Assembly (NCBI GenBank): GCA_033720735.1
Contig: JAWWBX010000029.1
Coordinates: 1-24,046, forward strand
DNA: 24,046 nucleotides
Direction of reading: 5' to 3'
Source of the DNA: B8-G4 sp033720735
GTDB lineage: Bacteria > Bacteroidota > Bacteroidia > Chitinophagales > Saprospiraceae
In this document: in pieces, positions 13,200 to 20,372 of the stretch
Layout: each line of letters begins with the position of its first letter
Numbering within the stretch: the stretch's first letter is position 1
Translations under genes and position numbers: made by a program
The notes under the pieces: generated by a model
What the model was told of the DNA's origin: nothing
Database searches by the model: none
Seen by the model: only the letters and a program-made list of their open reading frames with translations

Positions 13200-14093
13200 A
13201 TGAGCAAGACCGCTACCGTTATATGCATGATCCTGTGCTGCGCAGTCAGCGTACATGCACAGAATTTCTACGATTCATTTATCGCCAGCCAGAACGTCGA
13301 GATCATTCAAGGTAAAGTACCTGCTTACTTTACCCCGACCAACGAGGACATTGCCCGAGAACTGCAGCACACGGTTACGAAAGCAGTGGATTACTATGAA
13401 GCACTGACCAAAAGCGACTTCAGGGTAAAGCTGGCTGTGCTCGACTCTGTCCAATGGCCCCATGAGCGGGTTCCTTTTGGCTATGTGTTTTACAGCTCCG
13501 GGTGGATCTTCATGAATACGGGCATGTCGTATGACAACTTCAAGAAGATCTACGGCCTTGAGGATCTGTACATGCAAATGGATCAGGAACTGGCCCACGC
13601 GGGCATTACGAGTGCAGAAATGATCTCATCGTTCTACGAGGTGTATGCGATCCATGAGCTCGGTCACTACTTCATCTCTCAAATTTCGAATGCCCGGTCA
13701 CCTGACAAATGGACCAACGAGTTTATCGCCACGTACTTCGCTTTCAATTTCTTCATGGATGACGATGAATCGGCGCTCACGGCATTTGAACTGTTCCATC
13801 GGGTGCACATGAACCTGTATCAGCCGGTCCATGCGACAATTGAGGACTTTAACAGCATCTATATGCGGATGGGCGTTGAAAATTACTTGTGGTACCACAG
13901 CAATTTCTACTTCCTGGTTGAAGCGTTGTACGACTGCTACGGACCGAAGTTCCTGTTCGAATATGAACAGAAGTTCCCAAAGCAGTCTGATGATCAACAC
14001 AGTACGGCTCAAATCATCCAGTGGCTCGACCGCGGATGCAACGAGGCCGTCGCATCCTGGGTCAACGCTCTGGAGAGCAGGACAAAAAACTGA
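13200..14093 (+). CDS. Secreted zinc-metallopeptidase-like protein with HELGH motif, family unknown
   Basis: From ATG 13200 the product has 297 residues with a clean signal peptide (MSKTATVICMILCCAVSVHAQ). An upstream ATG at 13122 would bury this signal and is unlikely. The mature region contains YAIHELGHYFISQ: His152, Glu153 and His156 form the HExxH zinc motif, and Glu174 (TNEFIATYF) lies 17 residues after the second His. That is close to the 18-19 residue spacing in gluzincins (M1, thermolysin), so Glu174 may be the third ligand. The N-terminal part (YFTPTNEDIARELQHTVTKAVDYYEALTKSDFRVKLAVLDS) and PFGYVFYSSGWIFMN resemble peptidases of the type whose substrate cleft has an edge strand before HExxH. 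I cannot name the family. The next gene begins 27 bases later. Confidence 0.75.
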   Translation: MSKTATVICMILCCAVSVHAQNFYDSFIASQNVEIIQGKVPAYFTPTNEDIARELQHTVTKAVDYYEALTKSDFRVKLAVLDSVQWPHERVPFGYVFYSSGWIFMNTGMSYDNFKKIYGLEDLYMQMDQELAHAGITSAEMISSFYEVYAIHELGHYFISQISNARSPDKWTNEFIATYFAFNFFMDDDESALTAFELFHRVHMNLYQPVHATIEDFNSIYMRMGVENYLWYHSNFYFLVEALYDCYGPKFLFEYEQKFPKQSDDQHSTAQIIQWLDRGCNEAVASWVNALESRTKN

Positions 14094-14120
14094 GACTTGC
14101 ACAACTTGCAGACCCTATTG

Positions 14121-15080
14121 GTGAAGTTGAAACGACAAACCTTGCTTCTGCTCGCCATCACCCCGCTGCTGGGACAAGCACAAATCTACGACTCCGACAC
14201 ACTCGTGACCATTGCCTACTGGCAGGAGGGCGAAACGTACCATTACAAGCTGGACAAATACCGCTACAAAGAGAAAAATGATGAGGTGACTGAAGCGTCC
14301 ACAACTTCGTTTGTCCGTTTTTTCATCGCTGCAGAAACCGACAGCAACTATCTCATCGAATACGCGATCGACTCTATCATGTTTGACGGGCCCTACGAAG
14401 ACAATCCTGTGCTGCGCACATTCGCGTCCGAGATCTCCACGAGACTCGTTTATCAATTCGAGACAGACCCGTATGGCTCCTTTTTGCAGGTCGTGAACTG
14501 GCGAGAGGTCAGGGAGCGGATCATCGGTCTGTGGTCGGATCTGGAGGTGGTACGCAGCGCTGCTCCGGATGAAAGGCGGCAGATGGATCAGGCGATTCGG
14601 CTGATGACGGATTCACAGGAGAAAATTGAGGCCATGCTCTCACGAGAGTTTGCTGTTTTGTTTGAGAATTACGGATATGCGTTTGACACCCGTGATACGA
14701 CAGAGTATGAACAAACCCTGCCCAACCCGTATGGTGAAACGCCCTTTCCGAAGGCCGGCAAGATCTATTTCGACACAGATTCGGTCGTTACCCGCAACAG
14801 TGTGACGCTCTACGACATCAGTGCCATCGATCCGGGCGCCGGCAAGCAGGCGATCATCCAGGCATTGAAGCAAATTTCATCAGACTCGGGCTCCCTCGAC
14901 GCAGAAATGGAACACGTCCGGTTTTCCGTCGAAGACCGCATGACCCAGGAGTTTAGTATCACAAATGGAGCCCTGCTGCGGGCCGAAATGCAACGAGAGA
15001 TCATCGCCAATGATCTGAATGAGCGCAATTTGCGCATCGACAGGCAGACCTGGGAGTTGGTGCGCATCACCATGGAGTAG
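14121..15080 (+). CDS. Secreted protein of unknown function, non-ATG start
   Basis: About 319 residues if it begins at GTG 14121 (MKLKRQTLLLLAITPLLGQAQ, a good signal peptide). There is no ATG anywhere near the N-terminus; TTG codons at 14097, 14106, 14118 and 14127 are the alternatives. The mature protein is acidic and appears to alternate beta strands and helices: VTIAYWQEGETYHYKLDKYRYKEK, FIAAETDSNYLIEYAIDSIMF, then a long helix (SDLEVVRSAAPDERRQMDQAIRLM) and ISDNG-like strands near the end. The final segment FSITNGALLRAEMQREI suggests a substrate-free beta-rich tail. No motif is recognised. It follows the HELGH gene closely and may be its partner. Confidence 0.72.
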   Translation: MKLKRQTLLLLAITPLLGQAQIYDSDTLVTIAYWQEGETYHYKLDKYRYKEKNDEVTEASTTSFVRFFIAAETDSNYLIEYAIDSIMFDGPYEDNPVLRTFASEISTRLVYQFETDPYGSFLQVVNWREVRERIIGLWSDLEVVRSAAPDERRQMDQAIRLMTDSQEKIEAMLSREFAVLFENYGYAFDTRDTTEYEQTLPNPYGETPFPKAGKIYFDTDSVVTRNSVTLYDISAIDPGAGKQAIIQALKQISSDSGSLDAEMEHVRFSVEDRMTQEFSITNGALLRAEMQREIIANDLNERNLRIDRQTWELVRITME

Positions 15081-15126
15081 TCGCTCATTTTCACAACCTC
15101 CCGGCTTTTTGCATGTTTGTAATCAC

Positions 15127-15663
15127 ATGTCCGAGCAGCCACATCCCGGTGCCGTGCGCGGTGTTGTCATACTGGGCAGCGCACGCAGCGATGGCAACAC
15201 ACGGATCGTCGTGGATGCGTTTGTCGCGCGCACCGGGTTTGACATCATCGATCTCAACGACTACCGGATCGGGTTCTTCGATTATAACCTCCCCGACCGC
15301 CAGGACGATTTCATACCGCTGGTTCAACAATTGCTCGCCTACGATGTGCTGGTCTTCGCCACGCCCGTTTACTGGTATGCGATGAGTGCCATCATGAAAA
15401 ACTTTTTCGATCGTATCACCGACTTGTTGAAGTGGCACAAACCACTGGGGCGCCAGTTGCGCTGCAAAGCCACGGCGTTGATCAGTTGTGGTTCGGATGA
15501 CGACACCGATGTGGCGTTTACCATCCCGTTTGTCAATTCTGCCGCCTACCTGGGCATGCGTTATCAGGGCTATGTGCACACCTGGGTTGAAGCCGGCGCC
15601 GTACCCGAATTGGTGCACGAACGCCTCGCCAACTTCGCGCGTGAGGTTGTTAAACTCTCCTGA
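15127..15663 (+). CDS. Flavodoxin-fold NAD(P)H-dependent oxidoreductase (FMN reductase-like)
   Basis: A 178-residue cytoplasmic protein starting at ATG 15127 (MSEQPHPGAVRGVVILGSAR). GSARSDGNTRIVVDAF is the FMN phosphate-binding loop after strand 1, and FATPVYWYAMSAIMKNFFDRITD is the second flavin-contacting block typical of NADPH-dependent FMN reductases and related quinone or azo reductases. Further features are VLVFATP (strand 3) and ATALISCGSDDDTD (strand 4). Codons further upstream overlap the previous gene and add nothing family-like. The natural electron acceptor cannot be told. A TGCATGTTTG sequence about 10 bases upstream weakly resembles a -7 box. Confidence 0.88.
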   Translation: MSEQPHPGAVRGVVILGSARSDGNTRIVVDAFVARTGFDIIDLNDYRIGFFDYNLPDRQDDFIPLVQQLLAYDVLVFATPVYWYAMSAIMKNFFDRITDLLKWHKPLGRQLRCKATALISCGSDDDTDVAFTIPFVNSAAYLGMRYQGYVHTWVEAGAVPELVHERLANFAREVVKLS

Positions 15664-15717
15664 TCTGTCCGTCAGAGAGCACGACGTATGCCGGTGATTC
15701 GTTATTTTTCTAGAGAA

Positions 15718-16134
15718 ATGATCCGTTCTGCATTGATCATCGCCCTGCTTCTTCTCTGCTCCATCGCCCTGGCACAGGATGCCGGGCCGCAGTACGAGAC
15801 CAAGAGCATCTTCTTTGGCGGTGGCAACTGGTATGTGGACCCACAGCAGAAACAGGAGTTGCTCGACTGGATCGATGCAGTGCCCAACCTCGAGGAATAC
15901 GAGATCGTGATCCAGAGCCATACCGACAACATCGGCAGCCTCGAATACAATCAGTGGTTGTCACAGATGCGCAGCGAATCCGTGTTCCAGATCCTCAACG
16001 CCCACGAGATCCCGGCCGAATGGCTGTTTATCCGCGATTACGGCGAACTCAACCCTGACTTCGACAACAACACCTACCAGGGGCGCTTGCACAACCGTCG
16101 GGTGGATGTCATTTTGATCCCACCCGCGTCGTAA
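15718..16134 (+). CDS. Small exported protein with an OmpA-like C-terminal domain
   Basis: From ATG 15718 (MIRSALIIALLLLCSIALAQ, a signal peptide) the product has 138 residues; an earlier ATG at 15688 adds ten residues before the signal and is less likely. The rest is one OmpA-like peptidoglycan-associating domain: strand IFFGGGNWYVDPQQKQELLDWI, then IVIQSHTDNIGSLEYNQWLSQMRSESVFQIL with the family TDxxG and the Arg that usually contacts diaminopimelate, and a closing RLHNRRVDVIL. There is no beta barrel or lipobox, so it is a stand-alone periplasmic domain, perhaps binding the cell wall or carried by a partner. AGAGAA precedes the start. Confidence 0.82.
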   Translation: MIRSALIIALLLLCSIALAQDAGPQYETKSIFFGGGNWYVDPQQKQELLDWIDAVPNLEEYEIVIQSHTDNIGSLEYNQWLSQMRSESVFQILNAHEIPAEWLFIRDYGELNPDFDNNTYQGRLHNRRVDVILIPPAS

Positions 16135-16180
16135 GCGACCTGCTTATCGTTCAGGATCCCAGATTGGATGTGGCGGAGTT

Positions 16181-16205
16181 TGGCGTACCGGGTTGCGTAC
16201 GGCCA
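16181..16205. other. Inverted repeat between convergent genes, possible weak terminator
   Basis: TGGCGTAC (16181-16188) pairs with GTACGGCCA (16197-16205) with one bulged G, loop of eight bases. It lies between the OmpA-like stop (16134) and the stop of the minus-strand gene (16212). No T tract follows on either strand, so termination is only a possibility. Confidence 0.3.
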
Positions 16206-16211
16206 CACCGC

Positions 16212-16721
16212 TTATGCGGCATGTACCATTTCCTTGGTGCGCTCGATCCGGCGAAGCACATCCTCGAGTTTGTCAACCCGGCGGATGCCGATCAGCACCA
16301 CCTGATCGTCTTTGAGGGTGAGCTTGATCACAGCCTTGCCGCTGATGTTGTACCATTTGTTCCCTGAGCTGTAGTGCACATTCCAACCGCGCCACTTGTA
16401 AAATCGCGGCAAGCGGATCAGCTCAATGTCTTTGACGTGCTTCCATTTGATCTTCCGCTTTTCGAATTCGATGGGAAGATATTTCAGCTTCAAATTCTTT
16501 TCATTGACCCTGACCTGCATGCGCAGGCGATTGAGATACCAGCCTGCCCCGGCCGCTGCCAGCGCAACCGTGACGACCAACAAACCTTCCGCAGTCGACA
16601 TCGGCCGGCCGGAGATCAATCCGATCAGGGCCATGACGATCAGGAGACCAAAAAGGCCGGTCAGGAACCAGCTGTCTGCCGTGGGATATCTTTGTTCTTC
16701 CCGATATACAACTCTACTCAT
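16212..16721 (-). CDS. Two-helix membrane protein with a probable PH-like domain
   Basis: From ATG 16721 there are 169 residues; the preceding in-frame GTG (16724) adds one. Two hydrophobic helices (about residues 20-38 and 45-63: WFLTGLFGLLIVMALIGLI and GLLVVTVALAAAGAGWYL) are joined by a short loop. The soluble C-terminal half is a run of beta strands ending in a helix: MQVRVNEKNLKLKYLPIEFEKRKIKWKHVKDIELIRL ... NKWYNISGKAVIKLTLKDDQVVLIGIRRVDKLEDVLRRIERTKE. This strand-rich body with a closing helix, after two membrane helices, resembles bacterial PH-domain membrane proteins. The call is by pattern and function is unknown. A consensus -7 box lies 17 bases upstream. Confidence 0.7.
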   Translation of the reverse strand: MSRVVYREEQRYPTADSWFLTGLFGLLIVMALIGLISGRPMSTAEGLLVVTVALAAAGAGWYLNRLRMQVRVNEKNLKLKYLPIEFEKRKIKWKHVKDIELIRLPRFYKWRGWNVHYSSGNKWYNISGKAVIKLTLKDDQVVLIGIRRVDKLEDVLRRIERTKEMVHAA

Positions 16722-16738
16722 CACACCGATATTTACAA

Positions 16739-16746
16739 CAAAGATA
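16739..16746 (-). promoter_or_regulatory. -7 promoter element for the PH-like membrane protein gene
   Basis: On the minus strand TATCTTTG matches the -7 consensus exactly, 17 bases before ATG 16721, within an unusually AT-rich stretch (about 16730-16800). A TTG lies 24 bases upstream of it, rather far for a -33 box. Confidence 0.55.
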
Positions 16747-16899
16747 ATATGTTTACACTAATTTTACATTCAATTAACAACACGTTAAACAACTCCGTTC
16801 CCGGAATCAACTTTTTTACGTGAAAATCAAGGAGTTAGAGCATACAAGTGCATTCGCTTATGGTGCATGTTCAGTGTAGAGGTCGGTGTTGCGCCGCAT

Positions 16900-16913
16900 G
16901 CAGCTCCAGCTGC
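16900..16913. repeat. Short inverted repeat GCAGCT-CC-AGCTGC
   Basis: Six-base arms separated by CC, immediately before the 7-bp repeat array. Too short a loop for a stable RNA hairpin and no T tract, so a terminator is doubtful; a protein-binding site or chance are alternatives. Confidence 0.35.
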
Positions 16914-16920
16914 CGTCCGG

Positions 16921-16969
16921 CATCTGACTTCTGGCATCTGAAATCTGGCGTCTGCCATCTGACGTCTGA
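16921..16969. repeat. 7-bp tandem array, seven units
   Basis: CATCTGA, CTTCTGG, CATCTGA, AATCTGG, CGTCTGC, CATCTGA, CGTCTGA in unbroken phase; the constant part is TCTG at positions 3-6. It ends seven bases before the stop codon of the PlsC gene (16977) and lies downstream of that minus-strand gene. It is distinct from the 8-bp and 10-bp arrays in unit and length. Confidence 0.8.
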
Positions 16970-16976
16970 TGATATC

Positions 16977-17735
16977 TCAGCCTGTCCGCAACGTCTGCCG
17001 CAGCAGATGGATCTCGTGCCCGATCCAGTCGCGCGCCTGTTCCGCTAATGCCAACGGGTCTGCACTCACGATCGGAGTGCCGATACTGACGGCCGCCCGC
17101 GTTCTCTTTTTGGAGAATTTGCGCAGAAAGAACGGCAGCATGGGCATTTCAAACCAGTAGTTGCCCGGATCGGCGTAATCAACGGCTACCGGCACCACCG
17201 GAACGCCCAACTCAGCGGCGACCTGAAAGGACCCCAACCGGAAGGCCTGGGTGGTCTCTGCCTTGCTGGTCGTGCCTTCGGGATAGATGAGGACCGATTT
17301 CCCATCCGACAAGGCCCGTCGGATCGCCAGCCTGGCGGCGGCACGGCTGCTGGTCTTCTGCCTCTGCACAAAGATCACCCCGGTCTCCCGCGCCCCGCGC
17401 CCCACCAGCGGGTACCCGGATACTTCGGCTTTGGACACGACGAACGCATCGATCAGCGACAACTCAATGAGCGGGTCAACCAGAGAGCGATGATTGCTGA
17501 CGTACAGCGCCGTTTCAGTCGCGGGCGTACCGCGCACGATCAGCCGAACACCCAGAATGCGCAATGCCGCATTGGCAAACTTGCGGCGAAATCTGAACCC
17601 GCGCTCGTCCTTTCTGCCAAACATGACTGACAACAGCATCAACCGGCCGAGGTAGAACGCCAGTGCCAGGAGCACGCCGACAATCCGCATCACGGCGAGG
17701 ATCTTCCCAAACATTCGAGGTTTATCACTGTTCAT
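16977..17735 (-). CDS. 1-acyl-sn-glycerol-3-phosphate acyltransferase (PlsC/LPLAT family)
   Basis: Adds a fatty acyl chain to lysophosphatidic acid or a similar lysolipid at the inner membrane during phospholipid synthesis. From ATG 17735 the product has 252 residues. A membrane helix lies at about 15-38 (VMRIVGVLLALAFYLGRLMLLSVMF). The catalytic block SNHRSLVD gives the HxxxxD motif with His82 and Asp87. The phosphate-binding block LIYPEGTTSK contains Glu153-Gly154-Thr155, and GVPVVPVAVDYAD follows as usual. Arg116 lies in the family-like segment GARETGVIFVQR. The substrate may be other than lysophosphatidate, since ornithine-lipid and similar acyltransferases share the motifs. An in-frame GTG at 17750 would add five residues. 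Confidence 0.9.
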   Translation of the reverse strand: MNSDKPRMFGKILAVMRIVGVLLALAFYLGRLMLLSVMFGRKDERGFRFRRKFANAALRILGVRLIVRGTPATETALYVSNHRSLVDPLIELSLIDAFVVSKAEVSGYPLVGRGARETGVIFVQRQKTSSRAAARLAIRRALSDGKSVLIYPEGTTSKAETTQAFRLGSFQVAAELGVPVVPVAVDYADPGNYWFEMPMLPFFLRKFSKKRTRAAVSIGTPIVSADPLALAEQARDWIGHEIHLLRQTLRTG

Positions 17736-17830
17736 CTTCAAGCGATGCACAATATGAGATATTCAGCGGGGGATCAAAAGCCCGGTGCGGAGGCATGGGG
17801 AGTGCATCCGCATTGCATGGTCTCACCATT

Positions 17831-17848
17831 ATTAACCTTAATTAACCT
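17831..17848. promoter_or_regulatory. Direct repeat ATTAACCT spaced one helical turn
   Basis: ATTAACCT occurs at 17831-17838 and 17841-17848, start to start 10 bases apart, so both would face the same side of the helix. It lies about 70 bases before the receptor start and could be an operator for a regulator of that gene. AT-rich composition makes chance possible. Confidence 0.35.
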
Positions 17849-17879
17849 GTCAGAAGTCGCTTGTCATGCCTGAAGAGAC

Positions 17880-17887
17880 GAACTTTG
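17880..17887 (+). promoter_or_regulatory. Possible -7 element for the TonB-linked receptor gene
   Basis: GAACTTTG (followed by CCC) resembles TACCTTTGCC but lacks the leading T-A. A TTG (17861-17863) lies 16 bases upstream, near the usual -33 distance. The start 17920 would be 32 bases downstream. Confidence 0.35.
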
Positions 17888-17919
17888 CCCATCAATTACA
17901 CTTGAAGGACAGATACCAT

Positions 17920-20370
17920 ATGATCAGATTGATTTTCTCCTTTCTCTGCGTGTTCAGCCTGTTCAACATAACAGCTCAACCCGCTGATCTGAGCAACCTT
18001 GATGCCAGCGATATCAAACGGATGATCAAGGGCATCGTACAGGACGTCGAAACCGGTCAGGCGCTTGAATTTGCCGCAGTTTCCGTGTACGTTCAGGGCA
18101 GTGAGACACTTACCGGAGGTACGGTGACCGATATCAACGGTGTCTTCGCGATCGAGGTGGATCAGGGCACTTACGATGTCAAGATCGAATACATTTCTTT
18201 CGACCCGCTGTGGATCCGCGAAGTGGTGGTAAGCAGGGACGAGCCGGTTGCCGACCTCGGCACCATCACCCTCTCACCTTCAGCCCAGATGCTTGAAGAG
18301 GTGGAGGTCACCGGTGAGAAAAGCCAGTTTCAGCTCGGTCTCGACAAGAAGGTATTCAACGTCGGAAAAGACCTGGTCACCCGCAGTGGCAGTGCAGCCG
18401 ATATCCTGGACAATATTCCCTCCGTCAGCGTCGATATTGAGGGCAATGTGTCCCTGCGTGGCAGCCAGAATGTACGGATCCTGGTCGACGGCCGTCCGTC
18501 AGGACTGGTTGGATTGAGTGGCAATGATGCCTTGCGTGCTCTGCAGGGAGATCTGATCGAACGCGTCGAGGTGGTCACCAACCCTTCAGCGCGATACGAT
18601 GCGGAGGGAATGGCCGGTATCATCAACATCGTTTTGAAAAAGGAACAGCGCAAGGGTGTCAACGGATCGTTTACGCTCAATGGCGGCTATCCCACCAACT
18701 TCGGTGCCAGCTCCAATGTGAACTTCCGCCGCAAGGATGTGAATTTCTTCCTGAATTACGGCGCGCGCTACCGCAACAGCCCCGGCGACGGGTTTCTGTA
18801 TCAGGAATACTACCAGGATGACATCACCACTTATCTCGAGCAGGATCGCGACCGCACCCGCGCCGGATGGTCGCACAACGTGCGCTTGGGAACCGATATC
18901 TTCTTCAGCGAAAACAGCGTCCTGACCGGTGCCTTCATGTACCGGATCAGTGATGAAAGCAACGAGTCATCTTTGGTCTACCGGGACTTCGATCAGTTCA
19001 GGGAACTGCAGACGATCACCACGCGCGACGAGACGCAAACTGGCGACGAGCCCTCACTCGAATACAACCTGAACTACAAGCGCACCTTTGGCAAGGACCA
19101 CGAACTCACCATGGCCGTTCAGTACGACGAGAGCACCGAGACCGAGTCTTCGGAATATGTCGAACGCGTACTCAACCCGGACCTCTCCCCTGCCGGCATT
19201 CCCGACCTCAACCAGCGCTCGGTCAACGACGAGCGTCAGACGAGCTGGCTCGGACAGATTGACTATGTTCGTCCGATCGGAGAGAACGGCAAGTTCGAAG
19301 CTGGCTACAAGGCGAGCATTCGTCATATCGGCAACGATTACCTCGTCGAGGAGTTTGCCGACAACGACTGGATCCGGCTCGACAATCTGAGCAATGACTT
19401 CAACTACGACGAGGATATCCACGCGGGCTATCTCATCTATGGCAACAAGATCAACAGGTTTTCATACCAGTTTGGCGTACGTGCCGAGTATTCACATGTG
19501 ATCACCGAGCTCGTCGAGACGGGTGAGGTCAACGACCGGGACTACACCAATTTGTTCCCCTCGGTACATTTCGGTTATGAACTGGCCGGCGAAAACACCT
19601 TGCAGCTGAGCTACTCGCGCCGCGTCCAAAGGCCGCGTTTCTGGTACCTTAATCCGTTTTTCACCTTCAGTGACTCGCGCAATTTCTGGGGTGGCAATCC
19701 GAACCTGGACCCGGAATTCACCAACTCGATGGAGATCGGCCATGTCAAATATTGGGATAATGCCTCGTTGAGTTCGAGCATCTACTACCGCCATTCCACC
19801 GGAGTCATTCAGCGGATCCGTACCATTGATGACGAGGGTATCACGCGGACCATGCCCCAGAATCTTGCAACGCGCGATGCGTTCGGATTTGAATTCACGT
19901 TCTCCAAGGACATTCTTGACACCTGGAAAGTCGACGGAAATCTGAACCTGTTCAGATCGATCACGGACGGTGGTGAATTTGGGGATGCCGACACGTACAG
20001 CTGGCAGACGCGCATGAACTCACGTGTGACGCTGTTCAACAAACTGGAAACACAACTGCGCCTCAACTACCGCGGCCCTCAGGAGACTACGCAAGGGCGC
20101 TCACAGGGCACCTTTCACGCGGATCTCGGCATGAGCATGGATGTGCTCAAGCGCAACGGGACGCTGACTTTGAATGTCAGTGACGTGTTTAACACGCGCA
20201 AACGGCGGTATGTCACCGAAGGCGTCGGCTTTTATGCCGAGGGAGAATTTCGCTGGCGCCCCCGCTCGACCACGCTCACCTTCACCTACCGGCTCAATCA
20301 GAAGAAGCAACGCCAGCGCGGCAACCGCGGCGACTGGGAAGGTGGCGAAGAGATGATGGGCGAATTCTAG
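17920..20370 (+). CDS. Outer-membrane TonB-linked beta-barrel receptor with carboxypeptidase-regulatory-like domain
   Basis: Imports an unknown large substrate across the outer membrane with TonB energy. From ATG 17920 (preceded by AAGGAC) the product has 816 residues with signal peptide MIRLIFSFLCVFSLFNITAQ. A carboxypeptidase-regulatory-like domain (about 35-115: KGIVQDVETGQALEFAAVSVYV ... GTVTDINGVFAIEVDQG) precedes the plug (about 120-230), which has SAADILDNIPSVSVDIEGNVSLRGSQNVRILVDGRPSG and RVEVVTNPSARYDAEGMAGIINIVLKK. The remainder is a large strand-rich barrel ending at a terminal Phe (EMMGEF). The NPSARYDAEGxAGIINIVLKK block is typical of the Bacteroidota barrel family PF14905. No SusD partner is next to it, so a glycan-uptake role is not indicated; it is an orphan receptor. 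ATG 17866 is the longer alternative but would precede the signal. Confidence 0.92.
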   Translation: MIRLIFSFLCVFSLFNITAQPADLSNLDASDIKRMIKGIVQDVETGQALEFAAVSVYVQGSETLTGGTVTDINGVFAIEVDQGTYDVKIEYISFDPLWIREVVVSRDEPVADLGTITLSPSAQMLEEVEVTGEKSQFQLGLDKKVFNVGKDLVTRSGSAADILDNIPSVSVDIEGNVSLRGSQNVRILVDGRPSGLVGLSGNDALRALQGDLIERVEVVTNPSARYDAEGMAGIINIVLKKEQRKGVNGSFTLNGGYPTNFGASSNVNFRRKDVNFFLNYGARYRNSPGDGFLYQEYYQDDITTYLEQDRDRTRAGWSHNVRLGTDIFFSENSVLTGAFMYRISDESNESSLVYRDFDQFRELQTITTRDETQTGDEPSLEYNLNYKRTFGKDHELTMAVQYDESTETESSEYVERVLNPDLSPAGIPDLNQRSVNDERQTSWLGQIDYVRPIGENGKFEAGYKASIRHIGNDYLVEEFADNDWIRLDNLSNDFNYDEDIHAGYLIYGNKINRFSYQFGVRAEYSHVITELVETGEVNDRDYTNLFPSVHFGYELAGENTLQLSYSRRVQRPRFWYLNPFFTFSDSRNFWGGNPNLDPEFTNSMEIGHVKYWDNASLSSSIYYRHSTGVIQRIRTIDDEGITRTMPQNLATRDAFGFEFTFSKDILDTWKVDGNLNLFRSITDGGEFGDADTYSWQTRMNSRVTLFNKLETQLRLNYRGPQETTQGRSQGTFHADLGMSMDVLKRNGTLTLNVSDVFNTRKRRYVTEGVGFYAEGEFRWRPRSTTLTFTYRLNQKKQRQRGNRGDWEGGEEMMGEF

Positions 20371-20372
20371 GA

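Noticed and set aside
15655..15679. Inverted repeat CTCTCCTGA / TCAGAGAG around the reductase stop, possible terminator
   Set aside because: The stem has a bulge, no T tract follows, and the next gene starts soon after, so termination is not supported.
16374..16823. Plus-strand open frame covering the AT-rich region near 16750
   Set aside because: Most of it is antisense to the PH-like membrane protein gene, it has no family features, and the AT-rich part is better explained as that gene's promoter region.
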